Source: JAPOXK01 sp965220315
Lineage (GTDB): Bacteria; Chloroflexota; Dehalococcoidia; Bin125
Direction: 5' to 3'
Assembly (NCBI GenBank): GCA_965220315.1
Contig: CBDCPP010000001.1
Coordinates: forward strand, 1,054,001 to 1,118,000
DNA: 64,000 nucleotides
The notes beneath the pieces are model-generated. The model did not search any database. It saw only the letters and a list, made by a program, of their open reading frames with translations, and had not been told where the DNA came from. Position numbers and translations under genes: made by a program. Positions 50,256 to 57,532 of this stretch are shown piece by piece (the first letter of the stretch is position 1; every line of letters starts with the position of its first letter).

Positions 50256-51063
50256 CGTTGTTGGCTGCTGGCTAATCGCGATGTAATCCCCACCGCCGTT
50301 CCATCATCCGCTTGGTCAATACATGCTTCATGACCGAGTGTTCCCGCAAAATCTCAATCGTCCCTTCTGACTCCTCGTCAGAAGTGGGTGGGATTCGTCA
50401 AAGGCAGCGCGGGTTGCCGCGTTACACCGCACAGCTTCCGCGAGCAAGCGAAACTCATCGTCTCGGGTCCAACGGCTGTATCTCTGCTTCCGGCCCGCCG
50501 CATCCACCTCTACTTACAGGATGTGGTACTTACGGGATGTGGCTCGCAATTCCGGGGCCAGAGCTTCCAGGGCTACGCCAGCTTCTCGATCGACTCGGGA
50601 GGTTCAACGCCCTGTTTCTCCATCGTTTACCGCTAGCCTTCTCTTCGCGATACCTCTGAAGGCGGAGGTCAGCATGGGACTCATGTGCGCAAGTCTGGGA
50701 GATGTCACACGTGAAGAGCAGAGGCGAACGGGTCGCTCGACTGTTGCGGACTTCCTCTACGTCGGCAGCAGGGCGAGTTCAAAGCGCTTCTCAAATCCTC
50801 CTCCCAGATGGTTGTACAACCTCGTCCTGCGTTCTGCGACAGATCCTTCACCTAGCACTTGGCCGGAGGCCTCGGTGGCGAGATGCGCCTGAGGCGAGAC
50901 CGGCTTCGGCCAAGTATTCATCATGGCCCGCACCCAGTTTTGACCACGGTCCCAAAACCCCTACATTTCCGGGAGGAAATGCAGCACCCAACCCGTGATG
51001 TAGGCGGCACTATCATGACTACCAGTCAACTGCCCTGCCTGAGTAAGGGAAGAGGAGGAAACC
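50256..51063. other. 800-bp region without a supported gene
   Basis: No reading frame has convincing homology. It probably contains further worn-down remains of the accessory block. A 14-bp repeat of 42288-42301 lies at 51014-51027, just before the AhpD-like gene. Confidence 0.5.
51014..51027 (+). repeat. 14-bp direct repeat, right copy
   Basis: CATGACTACCAGTC, identical to 42288-42301. It lies 37 bp before the AhpD-like gene at the right end of the damaged block. Confidence 0.35.
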
Positions 51064-51657
51064 ATGGCCCTGCGACGCGTTCCCCGCGAGGAGATGCAGG
51101 AGCACGAACAGCAGTGGCTTGACGATTGCCGCGCCGTTGGCCTTGATACTCGTTGGATCGAGTACATCGCCAACGCACCGCACGTCAGCAAGTTCCTGTG
51201 GGAGGATTTCTACGCCAAGCTCTTCTACGGTGGGGTTACCCCCATCAAGATCAAGGAGATGACGCAGCTTCGGCTCTCGAAGCTGCACGGGTGCCATTTC
51301 TGAAACACCATCAACTCCGCTTCGGCGAAGCGGAACGGTGTGACCCAAGAGCAGATCGACGCCCTCGACGACTTCGAGAACGGTCCATTCGACGAGGCGG
51401 AGAAAGCGGCCCTGCGCTTTGCAAGCAAGATGGCCCTCACGGATTCCTACGGCGAGGTCGACGACGACCTTTGGGCGCAGATGCAGGAGCATTACAGCGA
51501 CGCGCAGATCGCGGAACTCGCTGTGGTCCTCTGCGTTGATGTCGGATGGGCCAAGATGCTCTTCACGCTCGATTGGGCGGAGAAGGAACCCTACTGTTAC
51601 TATCACCCGCCCGAGGAGATGAAGGCTGGGGCTCCTTCGGCATCCTCCGGTGACTGA
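51064..51657 (+). CDS. AhpD/carboxymuconolactone-decarboxylase-like protein, probable selenoprotein (Sec80)
   Basis: 197 residues when UGA at 51301-51303 is read as selenocysteine. The motif is LRLSKLHGCHF-U-NTINSASAKRNG: the CxxC redox pair of AhpD-like peroxidases with the second Cys replaced by Sec (Cys77, Sec80). The frame stays open and family-like for 117 codons after the UGA (VTQEQIDALDDFE, FDEAEKAALRFASKMAL, ELAVVLCVDVGWAKMLFTLD). GGAGG lies 6 nt before ATG 51064. A strong two-part stem-loop starts right after the UGA. Predicted role: reduction of peroxides in the cytoplasm. Without Sec decoding the product would end before the active-site residue. Confidence 0.87.
51305..51341 (+). 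promoter_or_regulatory. SECIS-like stem-loop after in-frame UGA
   Basis: Upper stem TCCGCTTC - GGC - GAAGCGGA (51316-51334, 8 bp perfect). A lower stem ACACC/GGTGT (51305-51309 with 51337-51341) closes it after an internal loop. The apical loop GGC is identical to that of the rhodanese hairpin and starts 21 nt after the UGA. Confidence 0.75.
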
Positions 51658-51803
51658 AGCCAGCACCTAGCGATGCGATTGCAGAATCGCGGTGGAGCGT
51701 CCTTGACTATCGAGCGGGGTGAGTCGTAAGCGGGCCGTCCGTAAGAGAGGAAGCCGCTCCTCGGTTCCTGCGAGCGGCGAAGCCTGGTTAGGAGCAGCGA
51801 ACG

Positions 51804-52589
51804 ATGCGTGCCCAAGTCAACGGTATTGAGCTTCGCTATGAGGTTCAGGGCGAAGGTCCCGATGTCGTCCTCACGCACGGGATGGGCGGCCGCCTTGAGG
51901 TGTGGGATGGCACCGCGAGGGAGCTAGCCAAGAGCTTCCGCGTCACTACTTGGGACGTTCGCGGCTTCGGCGAGTCCTCCAAGCCGTCGGGCCCGGTCAC
52001 TGCGGAGATCTGGGCCGCCGATCTGATGGGACTAATGGACCGCATCGGCATCGACACGGCCGCCCAGATCGGCCACTCGATGGGCGGGGTCATCGTTCAA
52101 CGCTTTGCACTGGACTACCCCGCGCGTACGCGGGCGTTGATTCCGATGGGCACATCGAGCGAGGTAAACGAGAAGGCCCGCGACCGATGGGCCCGCATGG
52201 CAGACAAGATCGAGAAGGAGGGCCTGCAGGCCGTTATCGGTGACCGCGGTTCCTTGGCCTTTTCGGACGCCTACACTCGCGCCCACCCAGCCGAGGTTAC
52301 CGAGTACGCGTCGCAACGTCTCCGCAATGACGGCCCCGCCTACGCCGCCGCCGGCCGTGCTGTCAGCAGCTACAACTACACCAGCGAACTCGCACGCATC
52401 GCCTGTCCTACTCTGGTTATCGCTGGAGCCGATGACAAAGTCGCGCCACCCGGCGGCAGCGTGATCATGAGCCGCCAGATCCCTGGCGCCCGGCTCGAGA
52501 TCATCGAGAACTGCGGCCACACGATGACCATGGAGCAGTTCCCCACGCTGATCGCACTGCTCAAGGATTTCCTCAGCACGGTGGCCTAA
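51804..52589 (+). CDS. Alpha/beta hydrolase
   Basis: 261 residues. Nucleophile elbow GHSMGG with Ser92, acid in AGADDKVAPP, His in ENCGHTMTMEQ, and the oxyanion strand VVLTHGMGG. The length and cap pattern match the 3-oxoadipate enol-lactonase / C-C hydrolase type; the real substrate is unknown. AGGAG lies 9 nt before the ATG. The preceding AhpD-like gene ends 146 bp upstream. Carboxymuconolactone decarboxylase and enol-lactonase are neighbours in protocatechuate pathways, but the AhpD-type Cys/Sec motif argues against that pairing. Confidence 0.9.
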   Translation: MRAQVNGIELRYEVQGEGPDVVLTHGMGGRLEVWDGTARELAKSFRVTTWDVRGFGESSKPSGPVTAEIWAADLMGLMDRIGIDTAAQIGHSMGGVIVQRFALDYPARTRALIPMGTSSEVNEKARDRWARMADKIEKEGLQAVIGDRGSLAFSDAYTRAHPAEVTEYASQRLRNDGPAYAAAGRAVSSYNYTSELARIACPTLVIAGADDKVAPPGGSVIMSRQIPGARLEIIENCGHTMTMEQFPTLIALLKDFLSTVA

Positions 52590-52595
52590 CCTCTT

Positions 52596-52616
52596 AGAGC
52601 GCGTAAGCGCGGCTCT
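52596..52616. terminator. Hairpin between convergent genes
   Basis: AGAGCGCG - TAAG - CGCGGCTCT (one bulged G), followed by TCCT. It lies between the hydrolase stop and the stop of the convergent hypothetical gene. Confidence 0.5.
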
Positions 52617-52627
52617 TCCTGCTTCGA

Positions 52628-53083
52628 TTAGCCACAGAAGCCATCCGGGAGTTTCCCTCTACCTATTACCAGCCGCACCTCCCGAAGCCGCTGCGCGTAG
52701 CTGCTCTGCAGCGCATCGAAGGAATCGGCTACGGCCTCTTGCCAGGCCGCGCTCGCGACGAGCCGACCTCGAATCTCTTCCACTCCCATCCACCATTCCC
52801 AGCCCTGCTCTATGGGGCGTGGCACCGCCAACTCCATTTGCGCTTGATGGTCACGAATCGCGCAGAACCATGTGTGCCGGCGCCATATTCCTGCCCGCAT
52901 CAGCAACACGAGGGTTTCGCTTGGGTCGTACGCTGCCCGCAGCCGGAAATTATGAATGGAAAACTGCCCCGATCGCTCACCTGTGCGCAACGTTCCTACC
53001 CGAGTCAGTGCCTCAGCCAGTGCCAGCAGTGCCGCCGTTCGATCGAGATCTAGATTGACTCCCTCGAGATCAGCGATCGTCAC
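52628..53083 (-). CDS. Hypothetical protein, 151 aa
   Basis: No family recognised. Soluble, mixed alpha/beta, rich in Trp and Arg (RAGIWRRHTWFCAIRDHQAQ, EQGWEWWMGVEEIRGRLVAS) with a C-terminal helix (FDALQSSYAQRLREVRLVIG). GTG start at 53083, with TAAGGT 8 nt upstream. Divergent from the SOS-type promoter at 53100-53128, which points the other way; the LexA boxes could affect this gene too. Confidence 0.6.
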   Translation of the reverse strand: MTIADLEGVNLDLDRTAALLALAEALTRVGTLRTGERSGQFSIHNFRLRAAYDPSETLVLLMRAGIWRRHTWFCAIRDHQAQMELAVPRPIEQGWEWWMGVEEIRGRLVASAAWQEAVADSFDALQSSYAQRLREVRLVIGRGKLPDGFCG

Positions 53084-53099
53084 CGGCGATTACCTTACG

Positions 53100-53128
53100 T
53101 TGACAATGTGGAACGCGTGTTCTAAAGT
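53100..53128 (+). promoter_or_regulatory. Sigma70-type promoter overlapped by LexA-type box
   Basis: TTGACA (53100-53105), 17 nt, TAAAGT (53123-53128). Consensus -35, 4 of 6 at -10. Transcription would start near 53135 toward the small membrane protein gene. Confidence 0.65.
53111..53122. promoter_or_regulatory. LexA-type (Cheo) box 1
   Basis: GAAC-GCGT-GTTC fills the spacer between -35 and -10. GAAC-N4-GTTC is the SOS operator half-site arrangement of Gram-positive LexA/DinR. Confidence 0.65.
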
Positions 53129-53142
53129 CCGGCCATACTTTG

Positions 53143-53154
53143 GAACGCATGTTC
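53143..53154. promoter_or_regulatory. LexA-type (Cheo) box 2
   Basis: GAAC-GCAT-GTTC (flanked to GGAAC-N4-GTTCC), 32 nt from box 1, three helical turns, just after the predicted transcription start. Confidence 0.65.
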
Positions 53155-53206
53155 CGTACACCAGTTCGGATCACTCCCGATCCGGCAAGAATCGAAAGAG
53201 GGAGTT

Positions 53207-53434
53207 GTGGTACTCACCGTCGTCATTCTCCTCCTGACTGCGGCAGTCGTCTCCTGGCTTCTCTGGCAATGGTGGGCCGGTGCGTTGGCGGGGCCGGTCG
53301 AGGAGAGTCGCCGTGTCTCACGGTCGGCCCCCGCGACCCTCTCCACCAGTAACGCGAATCCGGCCGCGATTCCTCCCGTTGCCCACCGCACTCGCGCTCC
53401 TTCACGCTACCGCTTTCCATTTCAGGCCGCGTAA
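53207..53434 (+). CDS. Small single-span membrane protein under probable SOS control, 75 aa
   Basis: GTG start preceded by GAGGGAG. The N-terminus is one membrane helix (VLTVVILLLTAAVVSWLLWQ, residues 2-21, running on to WWAGALAG), then a positively charged, Pro/Arg/Ser-rich tail with no recognisable domain. The promoter with two GAAC-N4-GTTC boxes lies 53-107 bp upstream. SOS-induced division inhibitors in other phyla (YneA, SidA, DivS) are also tiny single-span proteins without sequence similarity to each other. A role in halting division after DNA damage is therefore an attractive inference, not shown by sequence. Confidence 0.55.
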   Translation: MVLTVVILLLTAAVVSWLLWQWWAGALAGPVEESRRVSRSAPATLSTSNANPAAIPPVAHRTRAPSRYRFPFQAA

Positions 53435-53541
53435 CGGCACACGGTATTGGCTTCACTCCGATCCGACGGTTAACATCAACGGTAAGTTACTCCCGCAGTT
53501 AGCCGCCTCGCGCGGCCTGCACCATGACTGGCTGACTGCAG

Positions 53542-54243
53542 ATGACTCGCGAAGCCGGATCCCCTGACCTTCTCAGACGCGTTCCTCTCTTCCAAGAGAT
53601 GACACCCGCTCTCCTAGGCGAACTCGCCCGACGCCTGCGGCCCGTCCGCTTCCGGACCGGCCATGCCATTTTTCACGCTGGCGACGAAGGCTCCATGCTG
53701 TACATCGTCATTGAAGGGGCAGTGAAGATCTTCATCCCTTCTACCGATGGGCGTGAGGTCCTTCTTGCCATCCTTCGTACTGGCGACGTCTTCGGCGAGA
53801 TGTCGCTCTTGGACGACGAACCCCGCTCCGCATCCGCCACCACGCTGGACGATACGGAGATGTTCAGCCTGCGCCGCAACGATTTCCAGGAAGTTCTCAA
53901 CCGCTATCCGGATGCGTGCCGCGCGATCGTTAGCGTCCTAGTCCGCCGCCTGCGCCAAACTAACCAGTCCATTCAGGACGCTTACATCCTAGATGTCCCC
54001 GGCCGCCTTGCTCGCCGTCTCCTCGTCCTCGCCGACGAGCATGGCATTCCCGCAGATGCCGGCATTGAGATCGATCTGCGCGTCAGCCAGCAGGACCTCG
54101 CCAGCATGATTGGCGCCAGCCGCGTCGCCGTGAATAAGCAGCTCCAGGCCTGGCGCCAGCAAGGCATCGTTGAGGTTCGGCGCCAGCGCGTTACGATCCT
54201 TGAACCTGCCTCCCTCGAAAAAGCTTTCACCGTCGCCGAATAA
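53542..54243 (+). CDS. Crp/Fnr-family transcriptional regulator
   Basis: 233 residues. Cyclic-nucleotide-binding beta-roll (about 15-130: IFHAGDEGSMLYIVIEGAVKIF, LRTGDVFGEMSLLDDEPRSASA), dimer helix (about 128-150) and winged HTH (about 160-225: VSQQDLASMIGASRVAVNKQLQAWRQQGIVEV). The GExSLLDDxPRSAS phosphate cassette resembles cAMP-binding members; there is no Fe-S Cys set as in Fnr. Its targets are unknown. A hairpin-free gap of about 100 bp separates it from the small membrane protein gene. Confidence 0.92.
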   Translation: MTREAGSPDLLRRVPLFQEMTPALLGELARRLRPVRFRTGHAIFHAGDEGSMLYIVIEGAVKIFIPSTDGREVLLAILRTGDVFGEMSLLDDEPRSASATTLDDTEMFSLRRNDFQEVLNRYPDACRAIVSVLVRRLRQTNQSIQDAYILDVPGRLARRLLVLADEHGIPADAGIEIDLRVSQQDLASMIGASRVAVNKQLQAWRQQGIVEVRRQRVTILEPASLEKAFTVAE

Positions 54244-54394
54244 CGTCCCTATCCAGCAGACTGTGCGCTGACGGTGGACGTTAAGAAAGTAGTCCATCTC
54301 CGAGGCTCCATTGACTGTCGCTGTGGTGGACCGCGACCATATCGCTTCGATCTGCACATGCCTTCAAGTAATTCACCGGCATCTTAACGGAGCT

Positions 54395-55474
54395 ATGGGA
54401 TTTATTCGCCACCGTAGTCTTGGGGGAATGTCGCTCCTCCTGCCTAAGTCTCTTCCGCTTCTAGCCTTCGCACTGCGAGCCCCTGTGGTCCCCCAAGCCA
54501 TCATCCTCGCCGTCGTCATCCTCACCGCCGTTTTTGCCACACACGGACTTGCCCAAGCGCCAACGGTCTCTGCGAGCAAGCCTCTTCTCAGCAGTACCAC
54601 CTCGTTCGACCGCGCTACCCGTCCCAACACTCTCCTACAGGTACAGATGAGTTATCAGCGGGATCAGGACCGTGCTTTCGATTCTCTCCGCGGAGAACTC
54701 CTCCCGATCATTGATGCCCACCTCGGCGAGGCCGCCGTGGCCGTGGTCGATCTCCAAACCGGCGAACGCTTCCACATCAATGGCCAAGCCCTGCATGTTG
54801 CCGGCAGCGTGATCAAGGTCTACATCGGCCTCAGCGCTTGGCGCTCTGTGCAAGACGGCCTTCTCCCCTTGGACACGGTTGACGGCCTTCTCTCCGAGGT
54901 ATTCGTGAGCCAGTCGAACGCCGCAGCGGCGAGCCTTGCGCAAATGGTCGGCTTTGAGGCGATTAACGAAGAGATGCGTCGGTTCGGTGCCCACTACAGC
55001 GTTCTCACGCATCATCCTGGTTATGTCGCGCAACAGGCACGAGGTTACGTTGCCAACAGCAACCTCACAACCGCCCTCGACTCCATCGGCACGCTCGCGG
55101 TTCTCTGGCACGGCGCCGCACTTAGCCTTGAGACCTCTCACGCTTTTCTCGAGCGGCTGGACTCTACCCTCAACGATTTTGGCCTCGCGGGAGGCCTTCC
55201 TCCTCAGGCCCGCATCACGCGCAAAATCGGTTGGATTACCCCAAACGACGCTGATACCTACTGGCTCAACGCTGACGCCGTCAACGATATCGCCATCGTC
55301 CGGTTCGACCGTGAGGGAGCGACCCATGCCTACGCTATCGGCGTGTTTATACAGCGCAACCTCGACCAACTGGCGGCCTGGCAGCTCACAAAGAAGATCT
55401 CCACGATAGTTTGGGACTTTTTTGCGGAAGAGCGCTACCCCTTGGACGCGATGCCCCCGATCGAGGCCGGGTAG
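54395..55474 (+). CDS. Beta-lactamase-fold serine hydrolase, membrane-anchored, altered motifs
   Basis: About 359 residues. Basic start, one long membrane segment (about 29-52), then a class-A beta-lactamase/PBP-like domain. Motif 1 is AGSVIKVYIG (SxxK: Ser138, Lys141). Motif 2, normally SDN, is QSN in VSQSNAAAA; motif 3, normally KTG, is KIG in TRKIGWI. The set is therefore recognisable but non-standard, so a carboxypeptidase or another hydrolase is more likely than antibiotic resistance. Start uncertain among 54311 (TTG), 54395 and 54428; GGAG lies close before 54395. Confidence 0.78.
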   Translation: MGFIRHRSLGGMSLLLPKSLPLLAFALRAPVVPQAIILAVVILTAVFATHGLAQAPTVSASKPLLSSTTSFDRATRPNTLLQVQMSYQRDQDRAFDSLRGELLPIIDAHLGEAAVAVVDLQTGERFHINGQALHVAGSVIKVYIGLSAWRSVQDGLLPLDTVDGLLSEVFVSQSNAAAASLAQMVGFEAINEEMRRFGAHYSVLTHHPGYVAQQARGYVANSNLTTALDSIGTLAVLWHGAALSLETSHAFLERLDSTLNDFGLAGGLPPQARITRKIGWITPNDADTYWLNADAVNDIAIVRFDREGATHAYAIGVFIQRNLDQLAAWQLTKKISTIVWDFFAEERYPLDAMPPIEAG

Positions 55475-55478
55475 GGAG

Positions 55479-55493
55479 AGCCGCCAAGCGGCT
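55479..55493 (+). terminator. Short hairpin after the serine hydrolase gene
   Basis: AGCCGC - CAA - GCGGCT, 5 nt after the stop, then GTTAGCT. Between convergent genes; a plausible weak terminator. Confidence 0.45.
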
Positions 55494-55573
55494 GTTAGCT
55501 AACTCGTCCCGGCCATGGCCCCAGCGTCAGCAGGCGCACGCTATGCCGGGATGAAGCCATCACCGGATCAGCT

Positions 55574-56731
55574 TCATACCGGCCATGGCTCCAAGGTAAT
55601 CGGTATCTCCAGTGTCACTGCGCCGCGCAGCACTTGGAATGGCAAGGTTGCACCCACCTCCTGTGCATCGATCAGCGTTGCCAACTCATCAAAATCGTCC
55701 AAGTGCTCATCAGCCACCGCTACGATCCGGTCTCCCCCGATCAGCCCTGCCGTCTCGGCCGGGCTCTCGCTCACCACGGCACTGATCGGCAAGCCGGGAC
55801 CTCCGTCCGGGGAGCCGCCACTGATCCCGATCCAGGGATGCTCAATGGTCTTGCCCATGATCATCTGTGGCAGGAAGCGTGTAACGAGATTCACCGGCAC
55901 GGCGAAGTTCGTCCCGACGGACCCGCGCACGGGGCTTTCCGCGATCGCATTCACACCGATCACTTCTCCGTCGGCATTGATCAGCGGGCCACCGGAATTC
56001 CCCGGGTTCAGCGCCGCGTCGGTCTGGATTAATCCTCGCTGTAAGCGGCCGCCGTTCAGCAACGGCGGCCGCGTCCGGCTCGTCGCTGAGATGATGCCCG
56101 TGGTCAGGGTGCGCTGTAGCCCAAAAGGATGCCCGATAGCCGCTACAGGCTCGCCTACGATCAGCGTATCGGAATCGCCCAGCCGGACCGGCACGACCGC
56201 CTGCTCCTCTAGCTCTACCCGCACTACCGCGAGGTCGTTCGCACTGTCGAATCCGAGCACGGCGCCGGTCAACGTGGCGCCGTCGCTCAGCTCTACCGTT
56301 GCGGTCGAAGCACCCTGCACCACGTGGTAGTTCGTCACGATGTGGCCGGTCGTGTCGACGAAGAATCCCGTTCCAGCCCCACCGTCGGTGAGAATACTTA
56401 CCACGGCCGGCTCCACTGACTTGAAGATCGCGATCGGGTCGAACGCCTCAGTAGGTGTGGCTACCTCTTGTATCGCGAGTTCTGCCGTGATCTCTGCTCC
56501 GCCCTCGCCCGGAGATACCGCCAGAGGAGCGTCGCTGGACCGATCGCTTGGCCTATCTGCGCTAGGTGTCGCTGCGCTGGCCAGTGTCGGCGTCTCTATG
56601 TCTGCCGGACTATTGTTGCCAGCGAGCACTAGCACAATGAAAGCGGCCGCCACCGCTGCCGTCAGCGCGAGAGCCGCACTCGTCAAAACGGTACGCATCG
56701 TCCTCGTCTTTCGCGGACGCCACTCATCCAC
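55574..56731 (-). CDS. HtrA/DegP-like trypsin-type serine protease with PDZ domain
   Basis: 385 residues. N-terminal membrane anchor (about 14-37), a Thr/Ser/Pro-rich linker, protease domain with His136 (VTNYHVV), Asp166 (ANDLAVV) and Ser246 (NPGNSGGPL), and a C-terminal PDZ domain (about 285-380: PWIGISGGSP, SPAETAGLIGGDRIVAVAD). It should act outside the membrane on misfolded or regulatory proteins. GTG start at 56731. Apparently monocistronic. Confidence 0.93.
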   Translation of the reverse strand: MDEWRPRKTRTMRTVLTSAALALTAAVAAAFIVLVLAGNNSPADIETPTLASAATPSADRPSDRSSDAPLAVSPGEGGAEITAELAIQEVATPTEAFDPIAIFKSVEPAVVSILTDGGAGTGFFVDTTGHIVTNYHVVQGASTATVELSDGATLTGAVLGFDSANDLAVVRVELEEQAVVPVRLGDSDTLIVGEPVAAIGHPFGLQRTLTTGIISATSRTRPPLLNGGRLQRGLIQTDAALNPGNSGGPLINADGEVIGVNAIAESPVRGSVGTNFAVPVNLVTRFLPQMIMGKTIEHPWIGISGGSPDGGPGLPISAVVSESPAETAGLIGGDRIVAVADEHLDDFDELATLIDAQEVGATLPFQVLRGAVTLEIPITLEPWPV

Positions 56732-56869
56732 AGTGCGCCCACTCGATGAGCGGTCCTGTTAAAACTAAAACGCGATTAGCGGCCGTGCGGATTCCTCACT
56801 CTTGGAGGATTTACTCTGGTACGTGACCGTGTTTATACCGTTGTTCGGAAAGGAACTTGAGGGGAGAGA

Positions 56870-57493
56870 CTACCCTCGGCGCCCGCGCTGTACTGGCCAG
56901 GCCTGCCGCTCTCCCTTATCGATCTGTTTCCGCAGTCGCTGCGCGGCCCGGCTGACCCGCAGTCCTCCCATTGCTGCGAACGCTCCACCTACCGTCACCA
57001 CGAATAATCCGGGCTTGACGCTGCGTTCGATCCGGCCCAAGTCTGGTCCTCCCTCAACAGCACGAAAGACCACGTCTCTCGTGTCCCCAATCTCGAGGAC
57101 CGCCACCAGCAGCGGTACTGCGGCCAAGAAGGGCAAGAGAATCCCACGCCAGTCCGAAAGCCCCACCCGCCAGAGGAAGCTCGCCAACACGAGCAGCACC
57201 AAGGTGTAAGAGAGTGCAATCACTCCACCAGATCGTTGAAGCCCTGAATCGGTGAACTCGCGTGCCGACACGCTGTCGAATTCCGGGTCAGTGAAGGCGG
57301 GAATCGAGGTTGCGACCCAGGGCAGAAAGCTGCCAATGAACACCAACAGCGCTCCGAGCACCAGTAGCCAGATCGCAGCAGTCGGCGCTGGATTCAGCGC
57401 GGGAGAAGGTGGGATCAGTTGTCCCAGCCAGGAGTCCTCCCAGCGTTCGCGCCCTTCGCGCGCCCGATCACGCAGCTCGTCAAATAACTCCAT
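56870..57493 (-). CDS. Hypothetical four-helix membrane protein
   Basis: 207 residues. A charged amphipathic N-terminus (ELFDELRDRAREGRERWEDS), then four membrane helices (about 42-60, 88-107, 117-135, 161-178) and a basic C-terminal tail. The first loop with a conserved-looking FLPWV is common in small actinobacterial and Chloroflexota membrane proteins of unknown function. TACGCT exactly 6 nt before the ATG suggests a leaderless transcript. Confidence 0.65.
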   Translation of the reverse strand: MELFDELRDRAREGRERWEDSWLGQLIPPSPALNPAPTAAIWLLVLGALLVFIGSFLPWVATSIPAFTDPEFDSVSAREFTDSGLQRSGGVIALSYTLVLLVLASFLWRVGLSDWRGILLPFLAAVPLLVAVLEIGDTRDVVFRAVEGGPDLGRIERSVKPGLFVVTVGGAFAAMGGLRVSRAAQRLRKQIDKGERQAWPVQRGRRG

Positions 57494-57499
57494 GCGGCC

Positions 57500-57505
57500 A
57501 GCGTA
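57500..57505 (-). promoter_or_regulatory. -10 element, leaderless type
   Basis: Minus strand TACGCT, then GGCCGC (6 nt), then ATG at 57493. Confidence 0.5.
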
Positions 57506-57532
57506 GGGGACGTGTCGGCAGCAATCAGCCTG

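Noticed and set aside
50312..50892. Several overlapping open frames on the plus strand
   Set aside because: None has recognisable domains, ribosome-binding site or consistent composition; treated as non-coding remains.
51064..52589. AhpD-like gene plus alpha/beta hydrolase as a protocatechuate (carboxymuconolactone / enol-lactone) pair
   Set aside because: The first protein carries the AhpD-type redox motif with Sec, not the decarboxylase active site, and the genes are separated by about 150 bp with independent ribosome-binding sites.
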